Part shown: in pieces, positions 8,912 through 17,606 of the stretch | Layout: every line of letters begins with the position of its first letter | Numbering within the stretch: the stretch's first letter is position 1 | Assembly: GCF_021531895.1 (NCBI RefSeq) | Contig: NZ_JAFBIX010000029.1 | Span: 1 to 33,385, forward strand | DNA length: 33,385 nucleotides | Direction of reading: 5' to 3' | Origin: Faecalicatena contorta | GTDB taxonomy: Bacteria > Bacillota > Clostridia > Lachnospirales > Lachnospiraceae | The notes under the pieces: model-generated | Databases searched by the model: none | Told to the model about the DNA's origin: nothing | Seen by the model: only the letters and a program-made list of their open reading frames with translations | Program-made: the position numbers and the translations under genes

Positions 8912-9801
8912 AAAATATAATCGAAATAGATCACATCACGAAAGATTACGGCAATGGACGTGGTGTGTTCGATATCAGTTTCCAAGTAAAAAAAGGAGAA
9001 GTTCTCGGATTCCTGGGGCCTAACGGTGCCGGCAAGACCACCACAATCCGCCAGCTGATGGGATTCCTCAGACCAGACAGCGGAAGTGTACAGATTCTTG
9101 GCATGGATTGTTTCCATGATGCACATAAAATCGCCGATTCACTCGGCTATCTTCCCGGTGAGATCGCATTCATTGACGCTATGACCGGTATAAAGTTCAT
9201 CCGATTTATCGCAAATATGAAAGGGATGAAAGATCTGGGACGTGCGCCAGAATTAATGGAACGATTTGAGTTGAATCCTTCTGCCAAAATTAAAAAGATG
9301 TCCAAGGGAACCAAACAAAAGATCGGCATCATATGTGCATTTATGCAAGACCCTGATATTCTACTTCTTGACGAACCAACCAGCGGTCTAGACCCTTTAA
9401 TGCAAAATGAATTCATAGACTTGATACTAGAAGAGAAAGAAAGAGGAAAAACCATCCTCCTGTCTTCCCACATTTTCGAAGAAGTCGAACGAACCTGTGA
9501 TCGCGCTGCTATCATCCGTGAAGGAAAGCTGGCTGCTGTGGAAAATATAGACGCCTTGCGCCAGAACAAGCAAAAAATCGTAGAAGTACATTTCCCGACT
9601 GTTGAGATTGCCAAAGCATGTGCTGCATCCATGCCTTCTTCTACGCAAAAAGGCAGCATTGTTTCTGTAAAGATAAAAGGAAACATGGATGACTTTATTA
9701 AACAAGTTGCCAATTATCCTGTCACCGACCTGGATATCAAGGCTCAGACCCTAGAAGAAATATTCATGCATTTTTATGGAGGAACTACAGATGATCAATA
9801 A
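8908..9801 (+). CDS. ABC transporter ATP-binding protein (ABC-2 type)
   Basis: A 297-residue ATPase. Walker A is GPNGAGKTT (37-45), the signature is the variant SKGTKQK common in ABC-2 systems, and Walker B is ILLLDEP followed by TSGLD. A C-terminal portion of about 80 residues follows the core, typical of drug/antibiotic exporters of the CcmA/BcrA kind. I start it at 8908 because AAGGAGG (8894-8900) lies just before that ATG; a longer frame would lie inside the TetR gene. The permease gene overlaps its end by 11 bases. Together they form a TetR-controlled exporter of unknown substrate. Confidence 0.92.
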   Translation: MKNIIEIDHITKDYGNGRGVFDISFQVKKGEVLGFLGPNGAGKTTTIRQLMGFLRPDSGSVQILGMDCFHDAHKIADSLGYLPGEIAFIDAMTGIKFIRFIANMKGMKDLGRAPELMERFELNPSAKIKKMSKGTKQKIGIICAFMQDPDILLLDEPTSGLDPLMQNEFIDLILEEKERGKTILLSSHIFEEVERTCDRAAIIREGKLAAVENIDALRQNKQKIVEVHFPTVEIAKACAASMPSSTQKGSIVSVKIKGNMDDFIKQVANYPVTDLDIKAQTLEEIFMHFYGGTTDDQ

Positions 9802-10591
9802 AACACTATTTCGAAAAGAATTCAAAGCCAATTACATATTGCTTCTTATCTTTCTTGGCATCCTCACCATGTATTCTTGCATGATCGTTTCCATGTTTGA
9901 TCCGAAACTTGGGGACAGTCTCCAGGCCATGGCAGACAGCATGCCTGAGATCTTCGCTGCTTTTGGAATGGCAGATGCCGGAACGACACTGTTAGAGTTT
10001 GTCACCAATTACCTCTATGGAATGCTGTTCATTGCATTTCCGGGTGTATTCATCATTCTCTTGTCCAACCGGCTGATTGCCCGATATGTAGACAATGGCT
10101 CCATGGCTTACCTGCTTGCCATACCACGTAAACGCAGCCAGCTCGCAATTACACAGGCAATCTTCATGGGATTCTGCCTGTTGATCATGGCAGTATACGT
10201 AACCAGCCTGATCATCATCGAAAGTGAATTATTATTCCCAAAAGAACTGGAAATTCATGCATTTCTACGCATAAACATCGGACTATTCGGGCTGTTCCTG
10301 TTCCTCGGAGGCATCTGCTTTTTCTTCTCCTGCTTCTTCAACGAAAGCAAATACTGTACCGGAGCCAGCGCAGGAATCGTTATCTACTCCATCCTGATCC
10401 AGATGATCTCTCAGGTAGGAGACAAATTCGAAAATCTAAAATATGTCACACCACTGACCTTATTCGACACCGACGGACTGGCACAATCCGCCTCCAAGGC
10501 CTGGGTAGGATGCGGAATATTATATATAATCGGAATCCTGGCATTTTTGATGGGAATACGTGTCTTTAGCCATAAAAATCTTTCTATTTGA
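9791..10591 (+). CDS. ABC-2 type transporter permease
   Basis: A 266-residue membrane protein with about six hydrophobic segments. The first is NYILLLIFLGILTMYSCMIV, and a long extracytoplasmic loop contains DSLQAMADSMPEIFAAFGM, a pattern usual for permeases paired with BcrA/YhaP-like ATPases. I chose the ATG at 9791, since GGAGGA (9778-9783) lies before it; the frame is open five codons further upstream. It is the last gene of the TetR-ATPase-permease operon, and a 21-bp palindrome follows the stop. Confidence 0.85.
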   Translation: MINKTLFRKEFKANYILLLIFLGILTMYSCMIVSMFDPKLGDSLQAMADSMPEIFAAFGMADAGTTLLEFVTNYLYGMLFIAFPGVFIILLSNRLIARYVDNGSMAYLLAIPRKRSQLAITQAIFMGFCLLIMAVYVTSLIIIESELLFPKELEIHAFLRINIGLFGLFLFLGGICFFFSCFFNESKYCTGASAGIVIYSILIQMISQVGDKFENLKYVTPLTLFDTDGLAQSASKAWVGCGILYIIGILAFLMGIRVFSHKNLSI

Positions 10592-10658
10592 CAAAAAGGT
10601 ACAGGGCAAAAGTAAAAAGGGGACGTAGTATTTTGCAAAAATACTACGTCCCCTTTTT
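10592..10658. repeat. Palindromic repeat unit, copy A, acting as bidirectional terminator
   Basis: A 17-base head CAAAAAGGTACAGGGCA (10592-10608) is followed by a near-perfect 21-bp palindrome. Its arms contain AAAAAGGGGACGTAGTA and its complement (10614-10634 and about 10638-10658), with a very small loop. It lies between convergent genes and has T-runs on both strands, so it can terminate both. The head and core recur at 13056-13122. Confidence 0.85.
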
Positions 10659-10664
10659 ACCATT

Positions 10665-11831
10665 TTACTTCCCTAACCATCTTGTTGCACAATGTGCCAT
10701 ACAGGCGGCGCCGATCGGGCACACATCTTCATTGAACTGTACCTTTGGATTATGAGCAGGGCTTTCTCCTCTTTCATCCAGATATCCTGCGGAAAGATAC
10801 ATGAATGCACTTGGTACTTTTTCTGCAATGGATGCGAAATCTTCGGACGCACTTGCGGATATATTCGGATATGGCGTCAAGCTTGGAATCTCTAATTCTT
10901 TCATATATTCAACGATTTCTTCTGTAAATTGTGGATCACAGATCAGTGGTGCAACTTCGGAGATCATCTCAATCTCGGCGGTTCCACTGTATACTTCTGC
11001 CGTTTTTACCGTGACTTCTTTCATTCTTCGTACCAGCAATTCTCTGGCATCCGGATCATTTGTACGGATAGTTCCCTGAAGGATTGCTGTATCTGGAATG
11101 ATATTAGCAGCTGTTCCTGCCTCAAAATTTCCGATCGTCATGACACAGGATTTGGACGGATCCGCCTCTCTTGCCATCAGAGCTTCCAAAGCAAGATAGA
11201 CATGCACACCGATATTAATCGGGTCAATTGAATTCTGTGGATATGCACCGTGTGCACCTTTTCCATGGATCGTTATCTTAAATCCATCTACAGAATACAT
11301 CATGGTTCCTGTGCTGTTATACATGAATATCCCAACCGGCATCTTTCCTGGTGATACGTGATAGGCAAGAGCCGCATCCACCGGAGGGTTGTCTAAGATT
11401 CCATGTTCAATCATGTCTTTACTTCCTTCAAATGTCTCCTCAGCCGGCTGGAACATGAACTTAACCGTACCTTTTAGTTCAGATTCATTTTCCTTCAGCA
11501 TTTTTGCCGCTGTAAGAAGCATTGCTGCATGAAAATCATGCCCACATGCATGTACTTTCCCTGTGTTACATGCAAATGAAAGGCCGCTTTCCTCCGGCAT
11601 CGGCAATGCATCCATGTCTGCACGGAGCAGAAGAACTTTCCCACCTTTTCCCAATGTGGCCGTCACCCCATGACCACATTCCTTCGGCTCCAAGCCATAT
11701 TCTCTAAGTTTTTCCATGACATATGCCTTTGCTTTTGGCATATCCAGTCCTACTTCCGCATTTTCATGAAAGTAACGCCGATTCTCAATCGTTTCTTCTT
11801 TTAATTCCTTTGCTCTTTCATAATAATTCAT
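10665..11831 (-). CDS. M20-family amidohydrolase (N-acyl/aminoacyl amino-acid hydrolase)
   Basis: A 388-residue zinc hydrolase of peptidase family M20D, which includes hippurate hydrolases, indole-acetyl amino-acid hydrolases and N-acetyl-diaminopimelate deacetylases. Visible motifs are RRYFHENAEVG, LLRADMDALP and ACGHDFHAAML (metal-binding Cys-His), with further ligands in PAEETFEGS and the C-terminal ASEDFA. Length matches the family. GGAG precedes the ATG. It is the third gene of a minus-strand run after the kinase and the TIGR04076 protein (48-base gap). It probably cleaves an acyl group from an amino acid or dipeptide; the exact substrate is not readable. Confidence 0.9.
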   Translation of the reverse strand: MNYYERAKELKEETIENRRYFHENAEVGLDMPKAKAYVMEKLREYGLEPKECGHGVTATLGKGGKVLLLRADMDALPMPEESGLSFACNTGKVHACGHDFHAAMLLTAAKMLKENESELKGTVKFMFQPAEETFEGSKDMIEHGILDNPPVDAALAYHVSPGKMPVGIFMYNSTGTMMYSVDGFKITIHGKGAHGAYPQNSIDPINIGVHVYLALEALMAREADPSKSCVMTIGNFEAGTAANIIPDTAILQGTIRTNDPDARELLVRRMKEVTVKTAEVYSGTAEIEMISEVAPLICDPQFTEEIVEYMKELEIPSLTPYPNISASASEDFASIAEKVPSAFMYLSAGYLDERGESPAHNPKVQFNEDVCPIGAACMAHCATRWLGK

Positions 11832-11879
11832 AATTCTGCATCTCCTTTTATTTATTTGTTATTCCACAAAAATAATTTT

Positions 11880-12146
11880 TTAATCTTCCTCTATTCTTTC
11901 TATTTTAAATACATTCAGTGTATCCACATCTGGACATGCAAATACTGCAGTTCCTTTTTCCTGCCCCGGGATCTCGCCCCCATATCTGAGAATATCAATA
12001 TATGGAAACGCCACATGCATAGCCATCGGGCATAAATTGCCCCGTTCCGTATCAAAATCGAAACTTTCCCCAATCTCATGACCTCTGTGGCATCCTTTCG
12101 GTCCTTTTCGGTCTATCAATGTGATCTTTATTTTCGGTCGCCTCAT
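11880..12146 (-). CDS. TIGR04076-family protein, function unknown
   Basis: An 88-residue protein with the layout of the TIGR04076 family: an early KGCHRGHEIGESF segment, then NLCPMAMHVAFPYI, a central ILRYGGEIP and a late FACPD motif. Three cysteines (in GCH, LCP and ACPD) plus histidines suggest metal or cofactor binding, but no function is established. I start it at the ATG overlapping the kinase stop by one base (TGATG), with GGAGGT nine bases upstream; a TTG one codon earlier is also possible. The tight coupling to the pyridoxal-kinase-like gene suggests a shared pathway. Confidence 0.75.
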   Translation of the reverse strand: MRRPKIKITLIDRKGPKGCHRGHEIGESFDFDTERGNLCPMAMHVAFPYIDILRYGGEIPGQEKGTAVFACPDVDTLNVFKIERIEED

Positions 12147-12967
12147 CAATCAAGCACCTCCAGATAATTTTCCACAGGGATTCCCTTATATTTATCAGCA
12201 TTATCCTGATTTCTTTTTATCAATTCCCTTACCGCATCCATGGCATTTCTTGTACTGTCCACAAGCCTATTTCCCGAAAGTACTTTCCCTATCAAAATAG
12301 ATGAAAATATATCTCCTGTTCCCGGAAATCTTATCGGAATAATGTCAAATGGAAGAACAAATTTTTCATCCAGTTCATGGTCATACCCAATGACCACATC
12401 CTTTCCATCCAAACGCGCACTCGTTATAATCACAGATTTTGCACCCATTATCCGCAATCTCTCGACCAATTCATCCGCTTCTTCCTTTGTCAAATCCTGT
12501 GAATGATATTGCATTTTGGCCAGATAAACCGCTTCCGTATAATTCGGCACAATATAATCCGCAACCTTTACCAGCTCTCGCATATGCGAAATTGTCTCCT
12601 GTGATACACCATTATACAGTTTCCCTTCATCTCCCATAATCGGATCTACAAATATCAACGTCCCATTCTCAGATTTCTTTCGACAATAGTCAGCAATCAT
12701 CTTCGCCTGAACTTCCGAAACAATAAAGCCCGTCGCAATCGCGTCAAACTGGAACCCCAAATCATCCCACACACTAATCGTATTCTTCATATAATCCGTC
12801 GTTTCCAAAATATCAAATTTCCCATAATCCAACGTGTTCGAAACCAACGCTGTAGGAAGATTATAAATCTGATGCCCCATATGCGACAATACCGGTATCA
12901 TTGCCGATAACGCAACCTTCCCATAACCAGCCAGATCATTAATCAACAATATCTGCTTACTCATCAT
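12146..12967 (-). CDS. Pyridoxamine/pyridoxal kinase-like protein
   Basis: A 273-residue ribokinase-superfamily protein of the PdxY/PdxK type, which phosphorylate pyridoxal, pyridoxamine or pyridoxine to make PLP. It opens with KQILLINDLAGYGKVALSA, typical of this family. It contains FVDPIMGDEGKLYNG, PNYTEA, and the ATP/catalytic motif FPGTGDIFSS with the catalytic Asp. GGAGG lies four bases before the first ATG and seven before a second, so the protein may begin one residue later. It leads the operon with the TIGR04076 and M20 genes. Hydroxymethylpyrimidine kinase activity cannot be excluded. Confidence 0.88.
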   Translation of the reverse strand: MMSKQILLINDLAGYGKVALSAMIPVLSHMGHQIYNLPTALVSNTLDYGKFDILETTDYMKNTISVWDDLGFQFDAIATGFIVSEVQAKMIADYCRKKSENGTLIFVDPIMGDEGKLYNGVSQETISHMRELVKVADYIVPNYTEAVYLAKMQYHSQDLTKEEADELVERLRIMGAKSVIITSARLDGKDVVIGYDHELDEKFVLPFDIIPIRFPGTGDIFSSILIGKVLSGNRLVDSTRNAMDAVRELIKRNQDNADKYKGIPVENYLEVLD

Positions 12968-13055
12968 ATATCCTCCACTTCACATATTCAATAAAAATCC
13001 CAATTCTAAATACAATAATCATAACACATTCTCTAGATTATGGCTTAAAATATTT

Positions 13056-13122
13056 CAAAAAGGTACAGGGCATTTTTCAAATGAGGACGTAGTATTTTTT
13101 AATTTTACTACGTCCCCATTTT
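13056..13122. repeat. Palindromic repeat unit, copy B, in a divergent promoter region
   Basis: The same 17-base head CAAAAAGGTACAGGGCA (13056-13072) is followed by a hairpin whose arms contain GGACGTAGTA and TACTACGTCC, closed by ATG/CAT with one A:C mismatch. Unlike copy A it sits between divergent starts (kinase and glycosyltransferase), where a terminator is not expected. The rest of 12968-13167 shows no other clear signal. Confidence 0.8.
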
Positions 13123-13167
13123 AGTGTAAAATATAGTAAATGATTTTTAAAAGGGGTGTTTTTCACT

Positions 13168-14472
13168 ATGAATCCTACCGTGAGTATTATTGTTCCTGTA
13201 TATAATGCTGAAAATACGCTTTCGCGCTGTGTCGACAGTATTCTTCATCAGGAGTACACTGATTTTGAGCTTTTGCTTGTGGATGATGGCAGTTTGGATT
13301 CTTCTGGTGCCATCTGTGATCGATATGCTTCTTTGGACTCTCGTGTCCATGTTATTCACAAGGAGAACAGCGGGGTCTCTGATTCCAGAAATATGGCTTT
13401 GGACCATGCAAGGGGAACTTATCTCCAATTTTTGGACAGTGATGACTGGATTACGCCGAATGCGACGGATCTTTTGGTGCAGACTGCCGAATATTATCAT
13501 TGTGACATGGTTATCTCTGATTTTTACCGTGTTATTGGGGAGCGTGTCTCTCACAAGGGGGATATTGAGGATGACTGTGTTCTGACTCAGGAGGAATTTG
13601 CCACACATATGATGGAAAATCCGGCTGATTTCTATTATGGTGTGCTGTGGAATAAGTTGTTTCGCCGTGATATTGTGGAAAAATATCACCTTCGCATGAA
13701 CCCTGATATCAGCTGGTGTGAGGACTTTATGTTTAATCTGGAATATATCCGACACGCCGATGTTTTTTATGCACTTCAGGTACCGATCTATTATTATGTA
13801 AAGACAAAGGGTTCGCTGGCAAGTCAGGGCATGAATATTACGAAAACGATTAAAATGAAGCTTATGGTATTTGAGTATTATAATAATTTTTATAAGCATG
13901 TATTAGATGAGGAAGACTACGAGAAAAACCGCCTGCAGGTCTATCATTTTCTGATTGATGCTGCCAAAGACGGAGCCGTGCCGCCTTCTATTATGCCCAA
14001 TTCTCAAAAGCTTGGTGAAGAGCGCAGCCGTATCTCTGAAGCTGCTCTTTGCGGAGAGGGATTTCTTATGGATGAATATCGCAACCGCAAGCTTCTGGAT
14101 TATTATCTGGAACCTGTCGCCCACAAAAATGATCTGACTCTGGATGAAACACGTCTGCTTCTCTTTTTGAATCAGCCACACCAGAGCAGTAACCGCCAGG
14201 AACTTGCAGATTTTGTAAATATCACTACAAGGAATCTAAATATGCTGCTTCAAAAACTTACTTCTAAAGGATTCATAAAGATTGAGAATAAACGAAGCCA
14301 AAAGCAGTTAAATATCCTGTTTCTTCCTGCTGCCACACCGATTTTGAATGAACTCGCAGCCGTACAGAATAACTATGATCAAGCACGATTTACAGATTTT
14401 ACCGATGAAGAACTTATCCAATACGCATATTTTACGGAAAAGATCAAACAGAATACACAGAAAATCCTTTAA
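13168..14472 (+). CDS. Family-2 glycosyltransferase fused to a C-terminal MarR-like winged helix
   Basis: A 434-residue protein. Residues 1-220 are a GT-A glycosyltransferase: TVSIIVPVYNAENTLSRCVD, VDDGSLDSS, an SGVSDSRNMAL segment, the metal-binding DSD at 90-92 (FLDSDDW) and the acidic WCEDFMFN at about 183-190. Residues 322-400 look like a MarR winged helix: LTLDETRLLLFLNQP, then SNRQELADFVNITTRNLNMLLQKLTSKGFI, then a basic wing. No membrane helices are seen. The start at 13168 follows AAAAGGGG; a GTG four codons earlier overlaps that site. No other polysaccharide genes adjoin it, so the acceptor is unknown. A MarR tail on a glycosyltransferase is unusual. Confidence 0.85.
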   Translation: MNPTVSIIVPVYNAENTLSRCVDSILHQEYTDFELLLVDDGSLDSSGAICDRYASLDSRVHVIHKENSGVSDSRNMALDHARGTYLQFLDSDDWITPNATDLLVQTAEYYHCDMVISDFYRVIGERVSHKGDIEDDCVLTQEEFATHMMENPADFYYGVLWNKLFRRDIVEKYHLRMNPDISWCEDFMFNLEYIRHADVFYALQVPIYYYVKTKGSLASQGMNITKTIKMKLMVFEYYNNFYKHVLDEEDYEKNRLQVYHFLIDAAKDGAVPPSIMPNSQKLGEERSRISEAALCGEGFLMDEYRNRKLLDYYLEPVAHKNDLTLDETRLLLFLNQPHQSSNRQELADFVNITTRNLNMLLQKLTSKGFIKIENKRSQKQLNILFLPAATPILNELAAVQNNYDQARFTDFTDEELIQYAYFTEKIKQNTQKIL

Positions 14473-14540
14473 TATCACTGTGGAATTCCGTTTTGCCAGG
14501 CGTCTGTCTGACTCTTTTCTCATAATAAGTACTTAATGAG

Positions 14541-14606
14541 CACAGACAACGTGAACGCACAATTAAGGGCAGGATATCCAAAAGCTGGGATCCTGCCCTG
14601 TCTGTG
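14541..14606. terminator. Large bulged hairpin between convergent genes
   Basis: AGGGCAGGAT (14566-14575) pairs with ATCCTGCCCT (14590-14599). Directly outside, CACAGAC (14541-14547) pairs with GTCTGTG (14600-14606), leaving an 18-base one-sided bulge. It lies between the ends of the glycosyltransferase and CopA genes. T-runs are weak on both sides, so termination is plausible but not certain. Confidence 0.5.
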
Positions 14607-14623
14607 ATTTACTGCTCTGATGC

Positions 14624-14833
14624 TTATTCAATTCCCAGAACTTTATAATCCTGATCTTCTACCGTCTTCTTTAACACATCATCGGCCAGTTCGGCATTTA
14701 ATGTTACCACAGCAGTACCTGCTTCATGACTTACTGCTGCTTCAGCAACCTCAGGCAGAGCCTCCAGACACTTCTTCACCCTTGCCTCACAGTGTCCACA
14801 CATCATTCCTTCGATTTTCATTGTCTTTTCCAT
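14624..14833 (-). CDS. Possible separately translated CopZ-like copper chaperone (internal start in copA)
   Basis: The last 69 codons of copA encode a complete HMA chaperone domain ([15 protein letters not shown] at its start). AGGAGGA at 14847-14841 lies seven bases before an in-frame ATG at 14833. This is as good a Shine-Dalgarno as any in the window, and it is embedded in the linker of the ATPase. A free 69-residue chaperone, the usual size of CopZ, could therefore be made in addition to the fusion. E. coli achieves the same pair of products from copA by ribosomal frameshifting; here an internal start would do it. Expression is inferred. Confidence 0.55.
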   Translation of the reverse strand: MEKTMKIEGMMCGHCEARVKKCLEALPEVAEAAVSHEAGTAVVTLNAELADDVLKKTVEDQDYKVLGIE

Positions 14834-17143
14834 TATAATTTCCTCCTGTCTCTTTTTTGATTTTCTTTTTTTATCTTTTTTTGCATCATGCATATCAAAC
14901 CAATTCAGCCGCAGTGCATTGGTCACCACACAGAAACTCGACAGACTCATTGCTGCTGCGCCGAACATTGGATTCAATTTTAACCCGAACAGCGGATACC
15001 ACACACCGGCTGCCAGCGGAATCCCAATCACATTGTAGAAAAATGCCCAGAACAGATTCTCATGAATATTGTGAAGAGTTGCCCTGCTTAAACGGATTGC
15101 TGCCGGCACATCACTTAACCTGCTCTTCATCAATACTACATCTGCGGCATCAATGGCTATATCCGTTCCTGCCCCAATGGCAATTCCGATATCCGCCCGT
15201 GTCAGTGCAGGTGCATCGTTGATTCCATCACCAACCATAGCAACCTTGCCTTTTTTCTTCAGCTTGCGTATCACGCGTTCTTTTCCTTCCGGAAGGACAC
15301 CGGCAATCACTTCATCCACACCAGCCTGCTTTCCAATCGCCTGTGCAGTCCTTTCGTTATCTCCCGTCAACATAACTACATGAATCCCCATGTTCTGTAA
15401 TTCTTTTACTGCCTGAGGGCTGTCTTCCTTGATTACATCAGCTACCGCAATGATTCCCACAAGCTGACCATTTTGACTGAAGAACAAAGGCGTCTTTCCT
15501 TCTTGTGACAATACCTCTGCCTGGCGCTGTAACTTCTCCGGTACCGTTCCATTTGCACAAATATACTCCAGATTACCGCCACACAATACATCCTCTCCCA
15601 GTTTTCCTGACAGTCCATTTCCCGGCACCGCTTGAAATTCTGTAACTTCCTTCTCTGTAAGATGCCTTTCTTCTGCCAACGCAAGAATGGCTTTTGCCAG
15701 TGGATGTTCACTTTTTCTTTCTAATGCATATGCCATTCGAAGCAGATCTTCTTCTAATATGTCTACTGGAATAATGTCCGTAACTTTCGGCTCTCCACTG
15801 GTAATAGTTCCAGTCTTATCCAAGGCCACAATCTGCATCTTTCCAGTCTCCTCCAGCGAAACTGCCGTCTTAAACATAATCCCATTTCTGGCACCCATTC
15901 CATTTCCGACCATGATTGCAACCGGTGTCGCAAGCCCCAATGCACATGGACAGCTGATGACCAGAACAGAGATCCCTCTTGCCAGTGCAAATCCAATACT
16001 CTGCCCGGCAAGTAACCAGATCACAATGGTAACAACAGCAATTGAGATAACTGCCGGAACAAACACACCCGATACTCTGTCCGCCACTTTGGCAATCGGG
16101 GCCTTTGTAGCCGCAGCATCACTGACCATCTGAATAATCTGCGATAAAGTAGTATCCTCTCCAACCCTCGAAGCCTCACATTTTAAGAATCCAGACTGAT
16201 TCAATGTGGCGGCAGATACCGAATCGCCAGACGATTTATCCACCGGAATACTTTCTCCTGTCAAAGCCGACTCGTTGACCGCACTGCTTCCTTCTATGAC
16301 AATTCCATCCACCGGAATATTTTCTCCCGGCCGGACTACAAAGAGATCCCCTTTCCTCACCTGCTCAATCGCCACACTCTGTTCGATTCCTTCCCGAATA
16401 ACCACTGCTGTCTTTGGTGCCAGCTTCATCAGGCTCTTCAGAGCATCCGTCGTCTTCCCTTTGGAATGGGCCTCCAGCATCTTTCCCACAGTAATTAATG
16501 TCAATATCATTGCTGCCGATTCAAAATATAATTCATGCATATAAGACATGACAGCATCCATGTCCATTCGCATCTGGGCATCTGTCATGGCAAATAACGC
16601 ATAGGTACTGTAGATGTAAGAAGCGCTCGCTCCTAACGCTACCAGTGTGTCCATATTCGGCGCTTTATACCACAGACTTCGAAATCCGCTGATAAAAAAC
16701 TTCTGATTGATGACCATAATCATAGTTGTAAGCAAAAGTTGAATCAACCCCATCGCCACATGATTTCCTTCCATAAAAGCCGGAAGCGGCCAGTTCCACA
16801 TCATATGTCCCATAGAAACATACATCAGAGGAATCAGAAAACATAATGATGCGATCAATCGCTTCTTTAATATCGGGGTTTCCTTGTCTATGAGAAGTTC
16901 CTCATCCGCCATGCCTGATGAAGACTGTTCCTTTGATCCGCCTGCTCCTTTTTCAGAAGCTCCATACCCGGCTTCTTCCACAGCAGCGATGACAGCAGCC
17001 GGCAAGGCAGTCCCCTCCACTCCCATTGAATTGGTCAACAGGCTGACCGAACAGGAAGTCACCCCAGGGACTTGTGAAACCGCCTTTTCAACGCGCGCAC
17101 TACAAGCCGCGCAACTCATTCCTGTCACAGTATACTGTTTCAT
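14624..17143 (-). CDS. copA: Copper(I)-exporting P-type ATPase with C-terminal CopZ domain
   Basis: An 839-residue P1B-1 ATPase that pumps Cu(I) out across the cytoplasmic membrane. In order: an N-terminal HMA domain with GMSCAAC (C11, C14), the TGES actuator loop (295-298), the CPC copper site (398-400), DKTGT phosphorylation motif (442-446), HP (480-481) and GDGINDAP (638-645). The copper-specific YN (703-704) and the MSLSS helix follow. After a basic linker (DKKRKSKK) comes a second HMA domain (771-839) with MMCGHC. A C-terminal metal-binding domain is less usual than N-terminal ones and looks like a fused CopZ. It follows csoR by 28 bases. TAAAGGAG precedes the ATG. Confidence 0.95.
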   Translation of the reverse strand: MKQYTVTGMSCAACSARVEKAVSQVPGVTSCSVSLLTNSMGVEGTALPAAVIAAVEEAGYGASEKGAGGSKEQSSSGMADEELLIDKETPILKKRLIASLCFLIPLMYVSMGHMMWNWPLPAFMEGNHVAMGLIQLLLTTMIMVINQKFFISGFRSLWYKAPNMDTLVALGASASYIYSTYALFAMTDAQMRMDMDAVMSYMHELYFESAAMILTLITVGKMLEAHSKGKTTDALKSLMKLAPKTAVVIREGIEQSVAIEQVRKGDLFVVRPGENIPVDGIVIEGSSAVNESALTGESIPVDKSSGDSVSAATLNQSGFLKCEASRVGEDTTLSQIIQMVSDAAATKAPIAKVADRVSGVFVPAVISIAVVTIVIWLLAGQSIGFALARGISVLVISCPCALGLATPVAIMVGNGMGARNGIMFKTAVSLEETGKMQIVALDKTGTITSGEPKVTDIIPVDILEEDLLRMAYALERKSEHPLAKAILALAEERHLTEKEVTEFQAVPGNGLSGKLGEDVLCGGNLEYICANGTVPEKLQRQAEVLSQEGKTPLFFSQNGQLVGIIAVADVIKEDSPQAVKELQNMGIHVVMLTGDNERTAQAIGKQAGVDEVIAGVLPEGKERVIRKLKKKGKVAMVGDGINDAPALTRADIGIAIGAGTDIAIDAADVVLMKSRLSDVPAAIRLSRATLHNIHENLFWAFFYNVIGIPLAAGVWYPLFGLKLNPMFGAAAMSLSSFCVVTNALRLNWFDMHDAKKDKKRKSKKRQEEIIMEKTMKIEGMMCGHCEARVKKCLEALPEVAEAAVSHEAGTAVVTLNAELADDVLKKTVEDQDYKVLGIE

Positions 17144-17171
17144 TTCCTTGGTCTCCTTTAATTACTTCGTA

Positions 17172-17477
17172 TTACTTCATTAGTTTCTGTAAGGTAGCTA
17201 CAAGTTCATCGATTGTCTCCTCCTTACCTGCACGAATATCTTCCGCAACACAGGTCCGGATATGATTGGCAAGCAGCACTTTATTAAAACTGTTCAGTGC
17301 AGCATTGACTGCGGATACCTGTATTAGAATGTCCGTACAATAAGCATCTTCCTCAACCATTCTTTTTATACCACGGACCTGTCCCTCGACACGATTTAAC
17401 CGATGAATCAGGTCTTTATACTCTTTATCTGATCTCTCTTTGGTTCTGTGAGAGCAACATTGCTTTTGTTCCTCCAT
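17172..17477 (-). CDS. csoR: CsoR-type copper-sensing repressor
   Basis: A 101-residue DUF156 protein. The Cu(I) ligands of CsoR are present with canonical spacing: C47 (DAYCTD), H72 and C76 (NHIRTC). The N-terminal helix LIHRLNRVEGQVRGIKRMV is diagnostic. An additional CC pair (C7, C8) and H10 lie in the flexible N terminus. CsoR releases DNA when copper binds. The gene leads the operon, with copA 28 bases downstream, and its own promoter contains an ATACCC/GGGTAT palindrome, so the operon should be copper-induced and autoregulated. Confidence 0.95.
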   Translation of the reverse strand: MEEQKQCCSHRTKERSDKEYKDLIHRLNRVEGQVRGIKRMVEEDAYCTDILIQVSAVNAALNSFNKVLLANHIRTCVAEDIRAGKEETIDELVATLQKLMK

Positions 17478-17504
17478 ATTACATTCATCTCCTTTACATC
17501 CATC

Positions 17505-17533
17505 ATTATATACCCCTATCGGGTATATTGCAA
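17505..17533 (-). promoter_or_regulatory. csoR-copA promoter with overlapping CsoR operator
   Basis: On the minus strand TTGCAA (17533-17528), a 17-base spacer and TATAAT (17510-17505) form the promoter. The inverted repeat ATATACCC-N5-GGGTATAT (17508-17528) fills the spacer and resembles known TACCC...GGGTA CsoR sites, so bound repressor would block RNA polymerase. Confidence 0.85.
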
Positions 17534-17606
17534 CAAATTCTTTTGTTTCCTTGCTTTTTGAGGACAGATTTGTTACTGTTAAAGAGTAAGAAATGGAGGG
17601 ATTCCT

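Noticed and set aside
9147-9713. Long minus-strand open frame within the ABC-2 ATPase gene
   Set aside because: Antisense to Walker and signature motifs, no start signal.
13147-13899. Long open frame on the minus strand inside the glycosyltransferase gene
   Set aside because: No ribosome site or recognisable domain; the plus-strand frame has clear glycosyltransferase motifs.
14541-14606. Attachment site or tRNA remnant
   Set aside because: No tRNA-like fold or flanking direct repeats.
14624-14870. Programmed frameshift in copA, as in E. coli
   Set aside because: The CopZ domain is in the same frame as the ATPase, so no frameshift is needed; an internal start fits better.
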